Below, one piece after another: positions 7,594 through 15,201 of a stretch of DNA of 17,436 nucleotides. The notes under the pieces are model-generated. The model was not told where the DNA came from. It was given only the letters and a program-made list of their open reading frames with translations, and searched no databases. A program made the translations under genes and the position numbers. The stretch comes from Chloroflexota bacterium (GTDB taxonomy: Bacteria; Chloroflexota; Anaerolineae; Promineifilales; Promineifilaceae): assembly GCA_020353135.1 (NCBI GenBank), contig CP070688.1, positions 2,974,041 to 2,991,476 of the forward strand, given 5' to 3'. Each line of letters begins with the position of its first letter. Position 1 is the stretch's first letter.

Positions 7594-7701
7594 TAACTGT
7601 CTCCTTAAATATAGCTCTTGGCTCCGAGCCTCAAGTGGTTAGCATTTTCGTCTATTGGTGGTCGGCGCAGCCGGCGTGAACTCCTTAGAATATCAATTCC
7701 A

Positions 7702-7729
7702 ACCTTCATCCTTCGTCCCTCGGCCTTTC
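7702..7729 (-). repeat. Short heptanucleotide array just after the permease stop
   Basis: Read on the minus strand, two bases after the permease TGA, four in-phase 7-base units follow: GAAAGGC, CGAGGGA, CGAAGGA, TGAAGGT (consensus NGARGGN). The period and purine-rich character match the array at 1787-1877, although the unit sequence differs. The remainder of 7594-7731 contains the ribosome site of the lipoprotein gene and no convincing terminator. Confidence 0.5.
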
Positions 7730-7731
7730 GA

Positions 7732-9036
7732 TCACTCATGCCGCAGCGCCTCGATGGGATCCAGTTGCGCGGCTTTATTGGCCGGGAAAAAGCCGAAGAA
7801 GATACCCACGGCCGCGGCCGAACCAAAGGCCAGCAGGATGGAAGCGGGCACGATGACGGTGCGCATATCACCGGTGGCGCCGAATAAAAGCGAACCGCCG
7901 ATGCCGGCGACGACGCCAATGAAGCCGCCGACCAGGCTGAGCATCAATGCCTCGGTCAAGAATTGCAGTCGAATATCGGTTGGCGTCGCCCCAACCGACT
8001 GGCGAATGCCGATCTCGCGGGTGCGTTCGGTGACGCTAACCAGCATGATGTTCATGATGCCAATGCCGCCGACCAAGAGGGAAACGCCCGCCACCCAGGC
8101 CAGCAAGCTTCGAAAAGCGGCCGTTGTCGCTCCCTGGGTCTCGATGATGTCGTTTTGGGTTTGGATGGTGAAGGGTAGTTCTTCTAACGTGATGTCCTTG
8201 CTACCGGCCAGCTTTAGTTCGATCTGGGTGATCACCTCGTCTATTTCGGCTTCTTCGTCAATCTGGGCGTAGATGATACGCACCCGGTTGCCTACGAAGC
8301 GCGCGAACTGGGAGGGAATAAATTTGGCGAAAACCAGCGAAATGGGCACGTACAGTTGCGCATCAAAATCGGTATTGCCGACGATGCCTTTCTCATCGGC
8401 AACGCCAATGACGGTTACCTTGGTCGTGCCCAAGGTGAGCGGCTGGCCGATCGGGTCGGCTTCGCCAAAAAGCTCTGTAGCCAGGCTGGCGCCTAGGATG
8501 GCCACCTTGGCCGTCCGGTCTAGCTCGGTCTCGTTGAAATAGCGGCCGCTGGCGATATCCACCTCACGTACTGAGGGGAAATCAGGCGTAGTGCCCAGGA
8601 TCTGAACGTCCTCCAGGGTGACGCCGTCAGCCTTTACAGTCTGCAGTGAGAATTGCTCCACTGAAGTGCCGACAACGCCGCCGACTTGTTCGACCAATTC
8701 GACGTCGTCATAGACCAACATGGGGCTATTGTTGTCGGCTCCGGGTCCGCCGCGACCGAAACCGGCTTGGATGAAAGCCAGGTTGGCGCCCAGGCCTTCG
8801 ATCTGCTCGGCGATGGACGCCTCGGTGCCGGCGCTGATGGAGATCATGATGATCACCGCCGCCACGCCGATGATGACGCCCAACATCGTCAGCAGCGAGC
8901 GAACCTTGTTGCGAATCACGCCTTCCCAGGCGATACGCAGGATTTCAATTGGGCTGATAATCGTACCGCCGATTGCTACGCTGGTCGCATCTGCGCCACT
9001 CTGAATGGGAACGTCTATCTGTTGCGTCGTTTCCAT
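7732..9036 (-). CDS. MacB/FtsX-type ABC transporter permease
   Basis: A 434-aa inner-membrane permease of the MacB/type VII ABC family, which couples ATP hydrolysis to movements of an extracytoplasmic domain rather than to ordinary transmembrane passage. One membrane helix (about 48-68) precedes a large external domain (about 70-305); three helices follow (about 311-335, 363-386, 396-417). Signature segments include ERTREIGIRQSVGA after helix 2 and the terminal AAQLDPIEALRHE. The start chosen is ATG at 9036, because AGGAG (complement of 9045-9049) sits eight bases before it; a TTG seven codons upstream (9057) overlaps that ribosome site and would add only MPLGESS. The ATPase gene ends 45 bases upstream, so both belong to one operon. 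There is no fused ATPase as in E. coli MacB; the split form is common outside Proteobacteria. Confidence 0.95.
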   Translation of the reverse strand: METTQQIDVPIQSGADATSVAIGGTIISPIEILRIAWEGVIRNKVRSLLTMLGVIIGVAAVIIMISISAGTEASIAEQIEGLGANLAFIQAGFGRGGPGADNNSPMLVYDDVELVEQVGGVVGTSVEQFSLQTVKADGVTLEDVQILGTTPDFPSVREVDIASGRYFNETELDRTAKVAILGASLATELFGEADPIGQPLTLGTTKVTVIGVADEKGIVGNTDFDAQLYVPISLVFAKFIPSQFARFVGNRVRIIYAQIDEEAEIDEVITQIELKLAGSKDITLEELPFTIQTQNDIIETQGATTAAFRSLLAWVAGVSLLVGGIGIMNIMLVSVTERTREIGIRQSVGATPTDIRLQFLTEALMLSLVGGFIGVVAGIGGSLLFGATGDMRTVIVPASILLAFGSAAAVGIFFGFFPANKAAQLDPIEALRHE

Positions 9037-9081
9037 ACTGGATTCTCCTAAAGGCAAGCCAATAAAAAGGCAGGTTGATTC

Positions 9082-9819
9082 TTATCTTGAACCCTGGCTT
9101 GCCAAGGCCTTGCCGTTCTGTTCTATGTAGGCGATCTTGCCGTCGCTGAGCAGAATAGTGCGCTCGGTTTGCAGGGCGATGTACGCTTCGTGGGTTACCA
9201 TGACGATGGTCCGGCCGCGGGCGTGCAGCTCGAGCAGCAGGGCCATGATCTCTTCGCCGGTCTGCGTATCCAGGTTGCCGGTGGGTTCGTCAGCCAAAAT
9301 GAGCGCCGGGTCGTTTACCAGGGCTCGGGCGATGGCCACGCGCTGCCGCTGTCCACCGGAGAGCTCCATCGGCTCGTGGTGAGCCCGGTCGGCCAGGCCC
9401 ACCGCTTCCAGCGCCGCCATGGCTTGTTCCCGCCGTTCACTCTGGTTCAGGGAGCCGCCGTTCGAGGAGCGCTTGTAGACGAGTGGCAGCATGACGTTGC
9501 GCAATGCGCTGGTGCGGGCCAGCAAGTTGAAAGATTGAAATACGAAGCCGATCCGCTGGTTGCGAATGGCCGCCAGCTGGACCTTGTTCATGTTACTGAC
9601 ATCCATACCGTTCAGGATGTAGCGCCCCTCCGTCGGCCGGTCCAGGCAGCCGATGATATTCATGAGGGTGCTCTTGCCCGAACCTGATTGGCCCATGACG
9701 GCCACGAATTCACCTTCGTAAATTTGGATGTCGACGCCGTCGAGCGCCTTTACCTGGATGTCGTCCATGCCGTAAACCTTTCGCAGGGCATAGGTCTGAA
9801 TGATCGCTTCTTTGGTCAT
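9082..9819 (-). CDS. MacB/LolD-type ABC transporter ATPase
   Basis: A 245-aa ATP-binding subunit. Walker A is G43-QSGSGKST-51, the Q loop is Q95 in [10 protein letters not shown], the ABC signature LSGGQ is at 153-157 followed by [10 protein letters not shown], Walker B ends in D177-E178 ([12 protein letters not shown]), and the switch histidine is H200 in VMVTH. All catalytic residues are present. The [22 protein letters not shown] segment is characteristic of the MacB/LolD/FtsE-like group. It powers the adjacent FtsX-type permease. The ATG has a modest purine-rich ribosome site (AGGGAAG on the minus strand), and the gene begins 35 bases after the adaptor stop. There is no sign of truncation. 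Confidence 0.97.
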   Translation of the reverse strand: MTKEAIIQTYALRKVYGMDDIQVKALDGVDIQIYEGEFVAVMGQSGSGKSTLMNIIGCLDRPTEGRYILNGMDVSNMNKVQLAAIRNQRIGFVFQSFNLLARTSALRNVMLPLVYKRSSNGGSLNQSERREQAMAALEAVGLADRAHHEPMELSGGQRQRVAIARALVNDPALILADEPTGNLDTQTGEEIMALLLELHARGRTIVMVTHEAYIALQTERTILLSDGKIAYIEQNGKALASQGSR

Positions 9820-9854
9820 GATGGTCTTCCCTACCGTCTTCGCTTACTACGCGC

Positions 9855-11471
9855 CTACTGGGTCTGGACGATGCCGGTGGTGACCGTCTCGCCGGCTTTG
9901 AGCCCAGATACGATCTCGGCGAAGGAGAAGTCCATCAGCCCGACCTCCACCATGCGCAGAACCGGTTCGTCGTCTTCCATGACGAAGACAGCGTACTGGC
10001 CGGCCGTTAACTCGCGCAAGGCTTCGACCGGTACCAGCACCGCGTTTTCCGCCCGGCCGCCAATGACCTCCACGGTAGCGTTCATGCCCACAGGCAGCGT
10101 CTGCGGCTTGGCGAACGAATCGGTGTCGAGCTGGACCAGCGCCCGTACGGCCGTCACCCCGCCCTGGTTGGTCAACTGGGGATCGATTTGGATCACCTGC
10201 CCTTCGAAAACATCATCGGGCAGGGCATCGAAGATCACTTCCACGTCATAACCAAGGCCGACCATATTCATGTCGGTTTCGTCGAGGAAAACCTCAAGAA
10301 TTGGTTGCTCCAGGTCGGCCAGCGTGATCAGGCCGGCGCCAGCACTTTCGCCGACCGATGCGGAAACAGCCATGATGGTACCGTCCATCGGGGCCAAGAG
10401 GGCCGTTTCGTCTAGCGCCGCTTGGGCCGCTTCGAGATTCAACTGCGCCTGGGCCAGGCTTAGCGCGTTCGATTCCTGGTTCAACAGGGCCTGTTTCAGG
10501 TTCAATTCCGCCTGGCGCACGGTCGTTTCGGCCGCTTCGATATCATCTTCGGAGGGGTCGCTCAGGGCCGCGTCTAGCGCGAGCTGCGCGTTGAGAATAC
10601 TGGTCTGGGCATTGGCCGAACTGCTGCTAGAACTGCTGGAGACGCTGCGATTGTAGTCGATCTCGGCCAGGGCCAAATTGTCTTGCGCTCGCGTCAAAGC
10701 ATTAGTTGCCGATTCCCTGTCGCGCTCGATTCGCTCGGCCCAGGTTTGACCGGTGCAAGGCTCGCGCTCACCCGGGTCGCATATCGGTTCATTGTACTGG
10801 GTCTCCCAATCACGGCCTTCAGACCAGGCGGCATCATAATTCTCTTGGGCCGTGGCCAGAGCAGCCTGAGCTTGCTGCAAACTGATCTGCGATGTCTGAA
10901 TGCCGTAGAAACCAGAAGCTTCCTGGCCCACGGCCGCGTTGTATCCCGCTTCGGCCGCTTCCACGTTGGATTCGGCCAAGGCGATTTCGTCTTCATCCGG
11001 TTCCCAATGCAGTAGATCGTCCAGCGCACTTTGGGCTTGAGCCAGGTTGATTCGGGCCTGCTCGATGCTGATTTCGTCGAAACTGATGCCGGTATCCGTG
11101 GTCGACGCGTCGGTCTTCATCGCCGCCTGGTTCAACTGAATCTGGGCGTTGGTCAGCGCCTGTTGGGCATCGGCGTCGTCCAGGCTGGCCAACACATCGC
11201 CGGCGACGACGTCGTCGCCCACGACAACATGTAGTTCTGACAAAGTGCCGTTGGTCGGGAAGCCAAGCACGACTTCGGTTGCCGGGACGATGGTTCCGGC
11301 GGCCGTGGCCGAAATGACGATATTGCCCTGACGGGCGACTGAAGTTTGCATCTCCTGTTCCTCGTCGGCCGCCTCGGTTGAATTGGCGTTGATGGCAAAA
11401 TAGGCTGCCGCGCCGCCGGCGATGATGATCAGGACCAATCCGATTAGCCATACCTTTCTATTACGTAGCAT
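9855..11471 (-). CDS. HlyD/MacA-like membrane-fusion (periplasmic adaptor) protein
   Basis: A 538-aa adaptor, anchored by one N-terminal helix (about 7-27). A first half biotinyl-lipoyl domain (about 60-98, with GTLSELHVVVGDDVVAGDVL) is followed by a very long Ala/Gln/Glu-rich coiled coil (about 100-355). The second lipoyl half begins at LLAPMDGTIMAVSASVGE, and beta-barrel and membrane-proximal domains occupy about 395-538. The coiled coil is interrupted near 221-245 by a stretch with two cysteines (C231, C239) and by eight consecutive serines (278-285). AGGAGG (complement of 11478-11483) stands six bases before the ATG. It is the first gene of the exporter operon. Gram-negative adaptors dock onto TolC; no such channel is encoded here, so the coiled coil may span a cell wall or act alone. 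Confidence 0.95.
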   Translation of the reverse strand: MLRNRKVWLIGLVLIIIAGGAAAYFAINANSTEAADEEQEMQTSVARQGNIVISATAAGTIVPATEVVLGFPTNGTLSELHVVVGDDVVAGDVLASLDDADAQQALTNAQIQLNQAAMKTDASTTDTGISFDEISIEQARINLAQAQSALDDLLHWEPDEDEIALAESNVEAAEAGYNAAVGQEASGFYGIQTSQISLQQAQAALATAQENYDAAWSEGRDWETQYNEPICDPGEREPCTGQTWAERIERDRESATNALTRAQDNLALAEIDYNRSVSSSSSSSSANAQTSILNAQLALDAALSDPSEDDIEAAETTVRQAELNLKQALLNQESNALSLAQAQLNLEAAQAALDETALLAPMDGTIMAVSASVGESAGAGLITLADLEQPILEVFLDETDMNMVGLGYDVEVIFDALPDDVFEGQVIQIDPQLTNQGGVTAVRALVQLDTDSFAKPQTLPVGMNATVEVIGGRAENAVLVPVEALRELTAGQYAVFVMEDDEPVLRMVEVGLMDFSFAEIVSGLKAGETVTTGIVQTQ

Positions 11472-11761
11472 TTTCTGCCTCCTGGGGCTGGTACGCCGTT
11501 TATCGCTTCAGCCGCCCAATTCTCGTAGCTCACCACATAAAATTAACAGGAAGTTGTTACAAAGTTTTTGCGATGTTGTTTAGAAAGTGTGGAGAAGATG
11601 AGTGATGGCCTTCATGTTGCCGATGTTCATGACTCTACGTTGGTGCAACACGTGTCAGCTGATACCATGTTGCTTCTGGCCCGGAATCAGCATCCGGCTG
11701 ACGAAACGACGAAGTGATTCCACTTCAAGCAACAGGCCCACACCCCAGGCGAGGTGAAGTG
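11472..11761. other. Divergent intergenic region between exporter operon and dioxygenase gene
   Basis: This 290-base region must hold promoters for both directions, yet neither strand shows a clear -35/-10 pair. An AT-rich core lies at 11535-11585, including a TTGTAA-like -35 on the minus strand with only a poor -10. A perfect 6-bp hairpin, GAAGTG (11711-11716) and CACTTC (11721-11726) around ATTC, lies in the leader of the dioxygenase gene. ATGTT words recur four times between 11570 and 11680. No small gene or RNA was recognised. Confidence 0.4.
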
Positions 11762-12622
11762 ATGAATAGACACTTGATACTGCCCAGTTTGCTGATGCTC
11801 ATGATACTATTGGCGAGTTGCGCTCAGGAGACGCCTGCGCCGGCGACAGTAATACCGGCCGAGCTAGTCGCAACAGCCGCCGAACCCACGCTTGAATCGC
11901 AGCCAGAGGCCACGCAGAGTGCGCCGAAGGAGTCGGCGCCGAGCAATGCGGAGGAAGATTCTCCCGAAGATCAGGCGACCGATCCAGCGCCACCCACGGC
12001 GGAACCGACGACCACACCGCAGGCAGAGTCTAGCGAATCATCAATCGAGCCGATTGAGGTTACCTACTTCACGCCGTCGCAGGGCGAGGGACCCTACTAT
12101 CCGCTGAACAAGCTAGAGGATCGCGATAACGATTTGACGGTTGTGGACGGGGCAGATGGAAGCCCGGCCGGCGAGGTGATCGAGTTTGATGGCCGGGTAT
12201 ACGATGCAGCCGGCATGCCTGCACCCGGCGTGGTCGTAGAGATCTGGCAAACGGATAGCAGTGGTGTGTATCTACACCCAGGTGATCCGGGGACAGACCA
12301 ACGTGATATCAACTTCCAGTTCTATGGGGAATCGATCACGGCGGCCGATGGCAGCTACGGATTCCGCACCATCTTGCCTGGTCACTACGAGCCGCGGCCG
12401 CGGCATATTCACGTCAAGGTGAAACTTGATGGCCAAGAGCTTCTGACCACTCAATTCTACTTCGAAGGCGACTCTGAACTGGCGGGCGAATCGATGTTCA
12501 CTCAAACAGGCGGCGATGGCGCACATCTGGTTATAAGCCTTGAGGAAGGACAAGATGGCAGCGGCCGGCCCATTCTCGTCGGCAAGCGAGACATTGTACT
12601 GAGCGTGGGGTTGTCGAATTAG
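11762..12622 (+). CDS. Lipid-anchored intradiol ring-cleavage dioxygenase-like protein
   Basis: A 286-aa exported protein. The signal ends in L17-A18-S19 before C20, followed by a Thr/Pro/Glu/Ala-rich linker to about 95. The catalytic domain (about 98-282) matches the protocatechuate 3,4-dioxygenase/catechol 1,2-dioxygenase fold: EGPYY near 109-113, VEIWQTDSSGVY with the likely first iron ligand Y170, LPGHY with Y209, and RHIHVKV with H215 and H217. Thus the full two-Tyr two-His Fe(III) ligand set is visible. Known enzymes open catechol rings and usually act in the cytoplasm; secreted versions occur in some actinobacteria and fungi. The ATG at 11762 is preferred to an in-frame ATG at 11714 because only it gives a proper signal peptide and has GAGGTG five bases upstream. 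The substrate is unknown. Confidence 0.9.
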   Translation: MNRHLILPSLLMLMILLASCAQETPAPATVIPAELVATAAEPTLESQPEATQSAPKESAPSNAEEDSPEDQATDPAPPTAEPTTTPQAESSESSIEPIEVTYFTPSQGEGPYYPLNKLEDRDNDLTVVDGADGSPAGEVIEFDGRVYDAAGMPAPGVVVEIWQTDSSGVYLHPGDPGTDQRDINFQFYGESITAADGSYGFRTILPGHYEPRPRHIHVKVKLDGQELLTTQFYFEGDSELAGESMFTQTGGDGAHLVISLEEGQDGSGRPILVGKRDIVLSVGLSN

Positions 12623-12741
12623 ACAAGCCGGCCGCCTTTTTCTGGCAAGAATCGATGATCATGGTGTCTAATAGTGGACCATTCACAAATGCCGCCAGTC
12701 GGGCATATTGCTAGGATTAGTCCTCTCAAGGTCAGCGAGTC

Positions 12742-13977
12742 GTGATCTCAACGAAAACCAAAGCTGATTTATCTCTTGCCGAATTTGTCATCATCATCTC
12801 CCTGATGATGTCCCTGACAGCATTGTCCATCGACGCCATGCTGCCGGCGCTGCCGCAAATGGGCGTTGATCTGCACGTCCGAAACGCCAACGATCGCCAA
12901 CTGGTCGTCTCGACGATTTTTTTAGGTCTGGCTATTGGGCAGCTATTTATTGGGCCGTTGTCCGACAAAACAGGGCGCAAGCCGGCCATTTATGCAGGAT
13001 TGGCTTTGTACATAGCCGGCTCACTGATTTCTGTTCTGGCTATCAGCTTTCCGATGCTACTGTTCGGGCGCCTGTTACAAGGAGCTGGCCTCTCGGCGCC
13101 CCGGGCGGTCGGACTGGCCCTCGTGCGTGATCGCTACGAAGGCCGGGCCATGGCCCGGGTGATGTCCTTTGTCATGAGCGTCTTCATCCTGGTACCCATG
13201 ATCGCGCCCGCATTTGGACAAGCCATTTTGCTCTTTGCCGGCTGGCGCGCCATCTTTGTCAGCTTTATGGCCCTGGCCTTTGTCACGCTGGCCTGGTTCG
13301 GATTACGCATGCCCGAGACTTTGGCCCCGGAAAATCGCGCGCCGTACTCAGCCACAAGAATCATCAGGGCAACTCGCGAAATCATCAAGATTAGGCCCGC
13401 GCTTGGCTATACCGTCGTCGCCGGTTTTGTCAGCGGCGCGCATCTGGGCTACTTGAGTTCCGCCCAACAGGTTTTTCAGGAACAGTATGATCTCGGCGAG
13501 CTTTTTCCAATCTTCTTTGCCACTGTTGCCTTCTCGATTGGATTGGCCTCGTTTCTTAATGCGCGGCTGGTGATGCGCTTTGGTATGCGGCGTCTGGTCA
13601 GAAGCTCGCTTCTGGCCATCGTGGGGCTGTCGGTTGCTGCTCTTGGGATTGGACTATTGAGTGCCGGTCGGCCCGCTTTGTGGCTTCTGATGGGCTATTT
13701 CATGCTGACGTTTTTCTGCGTTGGCATCCTGTTTGGCAACAACAACGCTTTGGCCATGCAGCCCCTAGGCCACGTCGCCGGCATCGGCGCCGCTGTGGTC
13801 GGGTCGCTTTCGACCTTCATCTCGGTTCCGCTGGGTACGACCATCGGCCGGAGCTACAATGGTACCGTTATTCCGCTCATCACTGGTCTTGCCATACTAT
13901 CCGCTCTTTCTCTCGTCGTCGTGCGCTGGGCCGAATCCTCTCGAGGGCTTTCTTCCGACCGGCCACAGCCTATCTAA
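12742..13977 (+). CDS. Bcr/CflA-type MFS drug-efflux transporter
   Basis: A 411-aa, mostly hydrophobic 12-helix transporter of the major facilitator superfamily, probably a proton-driven exporter of small compounds. Helix 1 carries the D31-A-M-LPALP motif typical of the drug:H+ antiporter-1/Bcr group. Loop 2-3 has motif A (GPLSDKTGRKP, 71-81). Helix 4 has RLLQGAGLSAPRAV with the conserved Arg110, followed by RDRYEGRAMARVMS. No truncation is seen. The start is a GTG with AAGG nine bases upstream. It lies 119 bases after the dioxygenase-like gene on the same strand and may be read with it, which would pair an aromatic-modifying surface enzyme with an exporter; that link is only positional. Substrates of this group range from bicyclomycin to chloramphenicol and cannot be predicted. 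Confidence 0.92.
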   Translation: MISTKTKADLSLAEFVIIISLMMSLTALSIDAMLPALPQMGVDLHVRNANDRQLVVSTIFLGLAIGQLFIGPLSDKTGRKPAIYAGLALYIAGSLISVLAISFPMLLFGRLLQGAGLSAPRAVGLALVRDRYEGRAMARVMSFVMSVFILVPMIAPAFGQAILLFAGWRAIFVSFMALAFVTLAWFGLRMPETLAPENRAPYSATRIIRATREIIKIRPALGYTVVAGFVSGAHLGYLSSAQQVFQEQYDLGELFPIFFATVAFSIGLASFLNARLVMRFGMRRLVRSSLLAIVGLSVAALGIGLLSAGRPALWLLMGYFMLTFFCVGILFGNNNALAMQPLGHVAGIGAAVVGSLSTFISVPLGTTIGRSYNGTVIPLITGLAILSALSLVVVRWAESSRGLSSDRPQPI

Positions 13978-14084
13978 ACGGGCGCTGGGCGTACCTCGGA
14001 AAGACCAGCCACAGTAGCCTGAGGTGGGGCAATCGTCACATTGTTCATCTCTCTAAACCTGGCGCCAACGGCCACGTAATAGTC

Positions 14085-14114
14085 TTGACAAAGCATAATA
14101 GTTGTATGTAAAAT
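14085..14114 (+). promoter_or_regulatory. Near-consensus sigma-70 promoter of the ZIP transporter gene
   Basis: A perfect -35 box TTGACA (14085-14090), an 18-base spacer and TAAAAT (14109-14114, five of six bases) form the strongest promoter in the window. It precedes a roughly 55-base leader and the ribosome site AAGGGG (14163-14168) of the ZIP gene. The spacer, -10 box and start site are covered by the inverted-repeat operator at 14097-14143, so repression by a bound protein is expected. Confidence 0.8.
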
Positions 14115-14143
14115 AACTAGTAGTTATTATATGAACAACTATT
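14097..14143. promoter_or_regulatory. Double inverted-repeat operator overlapping the ZIP promoter
   Basis: Four half-sites TAGTTRT lie in alternating orientation: TAGTTGT (14099-14105), ATAACTA (14113-14119), TAGTTAT (14121-14127), ACAACTA (14135-14141). They form two identical 7-7-7 inverted repeats separated only by G14120, about which the whole element is also symmetric: outer arms AATAGTTGT/ACAACTATT and inner arms AATAACTA/TAGTTATT are perfect. It covers the spacer, -10 and transcription start. It is probably the site of a metal-responsive repressor, possibly binding as two dimers. The sequence does not match the Fur, Zur or AdcR consensus as I know them; the right part (TGAA, six bases, TTCT) only partly recalls ArsR/SmtB sites. 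Confidence 0.75.
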
Positions 14144-14177
14144 CTCCGTGAAGCGTGGGATGAAGGGGTAATCTTCC

Positions 14178-14927
14178 ATGACTGCCACATTAGCTGATAC
14201 TATCTTCGCAGCCACCATCACCGCATTGGCCAGTGGCTTTGGGGGACTGCCATTTGTATTTGTGCGCGATTTTCCGCGCCAGATCGCGCGTATGGGCTGG
14301 GCCGTTTCGGGGGGATTGATGCTGTCAGCATCGGTATTTAACCTGATCATGCCCGGCGTAGCCGATGCTGGCATCACGCCGGTGGCCATCGGTATCTTCC
14401 TGGGCGCAGGAGTCATGGTCCTGGCTTCGCTATGGTTAAACGGCCGTGAATTTCATGTCAGCGGCATGAGCGATGCTGGCGCCAGGCGCAGCATTCTAGT
14501 GTTATTTACGATTTTCATCCACAGTTTTCCTGAGGGGCTGGCTATTGGCGTTGCCTTCGGCTCGGGCGAGATCGGTTTGGGTCTGATCATGGCCGTGGCT
14601 ATCGCCATACACAATATACCCGAGGGCGTCGCCGTCTCTCTACCGTTACGCGCCGAAGGTGTGAGCGGCTGGAAGTGCGTGGGCTGGGCCACCGTCTCTG
14701 GCGTCCCCCAGCTTCTAGCCTGTATCCCGGCTTATTTGGCGGTGGTCGCTTTCCGGCCGATCCTGCCTTACGCCTTTGGGGTGGCGGCCGGGGCCATGAT
14801 TCTGCTGGTCATTAGCGAAATGATCCCCGAAAGCGTGGAGAAAGAGAGCCAGCGCCTTTCCAGCGGCGTGGCCGGCATGGCCGGTTTTTTGGCCATGATG
14901 CTGCTGCAGAACGTGCTGGTCTTTTAG
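14178..14927 (+). CDS. ZIP-family divalent metal transporter (ZupT/GufA-like)
   Basis: A 249-aa membrane protein with about eight hydrophobic helices. The binuclear metal-site motifs of the ZIP family are present in helices 4 and 5: H115-SFPEG (115-120) and H145-NIPEG (145-150). A late helix carries ISEMIPES (212-219), also family-typical. ZIP proteins bring Zn2+, or sometimes Fe2+ or Mn2+, into the cytoplasm. The His/Asp-rich loop after helix 3 found in many members is short here (about 90-103). The ATG has AAGGGG nine bases upstream. The gene stands alone behind a strong, operator-covered promoter, suggesting expression is released under metal starvation. It is followed by a 274-base region without a gene. 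The exact metal cannot be read from the sequence. Confidence 0.93.
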   Translation: MTATLADTIFAATITALASGFGGLPFVFVRDFPRQIARMGWAVSGGLMLSASVFNLIMPGVADAGITPVAIGIFLGAGVMVLASLWLNGREFHVSGMSDAGARRSILVLFTIFIHSFPEGLAIGVAFGSGEIGLGLIMAVAIAIHNIPEGVAVSLPLRAEGVSGWKCVGWATVSGVPQLLACIPAYLAVVAFRPILPYAFGVAAGAMILLVISEMIPESVEKESQRLSSGVAGMAGFLAMMLLQNVLVF

Positions 14928-15039
14928 ATTGGTCGCTCTCATTTCACACGTTTCGCCGCAAAATATGTTGTCGGCGCGCGCCCACATTGGGACGGTGTAG
15001 ATGAGCGCAGTACAAACTCCGGTCCCTTCGCCATGCCTG

Positions 15040-15073
15040 CGGTCAGAACCGCGCGTGAAAGGGGTTCTGACCG
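15040..15073. repeat. Perfect 11-bp inverted repeat (stable hairpin) downstream of the ZIP gene
   Basis: CGGTCAGAACC (15040-15050) pairs perfectly with GGTTCTGACCG (15063-15073) around a 12-base loop. It lies in the 14928-15201 spacer between the ZIP gene and the convergent Cys-rich gene, so it could act as a two-way transcription stop. No T-tract follows on either strand, and an interspersed REP-like element is the alternative. Apart from this hairpin the spacer shows no recognisable gene. Confidence 0.6.
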
Positions 15074-15201
15074 TAAAGATCCTGGCAATTGAGCCCGAGC
15101 TTTATGGAGCGAAGCCCTAGAGATTCAAGCTCATCTTGACGAAGACTCGGCAAAGGATTGGTAGAAAGCCCTGAGGATCGGCTTAGGCAACCCGGTACTC
15201 T

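Noticed and set aside
9037..9057. TTG start for the permease seven codons upstream
   Set aside because: It overlaps the strong Shine-Dalgarno of the ATG at 9036 and adds no conserved residues.
11714..11761. Upstream ATG extending the dioxygenase-like protein by 16 residues
   Set aside because: It would bury the signal peptide behind a charged stretch; the ATG at 11762 has a better ribosome site and a normal lipoprotein start.
12623..12660. Terminator candidate with a TTTTT run after the dioxygenase-like gene
   Set aside because: The GC-rich part (GCCGGC) is a short palindrome without room for a loop, so no stable stem precedes the T run.
15001..15120. A 39-codon reading frame from ATG to TAG across the hairpin at 15040-15073
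   Set aside because: It runs through a perfect inverted repeat, has only a poor ribosome site (GGGACGG) and no recognisable protein features; a chance frame is more likely.
15075..15188. tRNA-like or small RNA segment suggested by a GATTCAAG T-loop-like word
   Set aside because: No cloverleaf arms or acceptor stem could be built around it.
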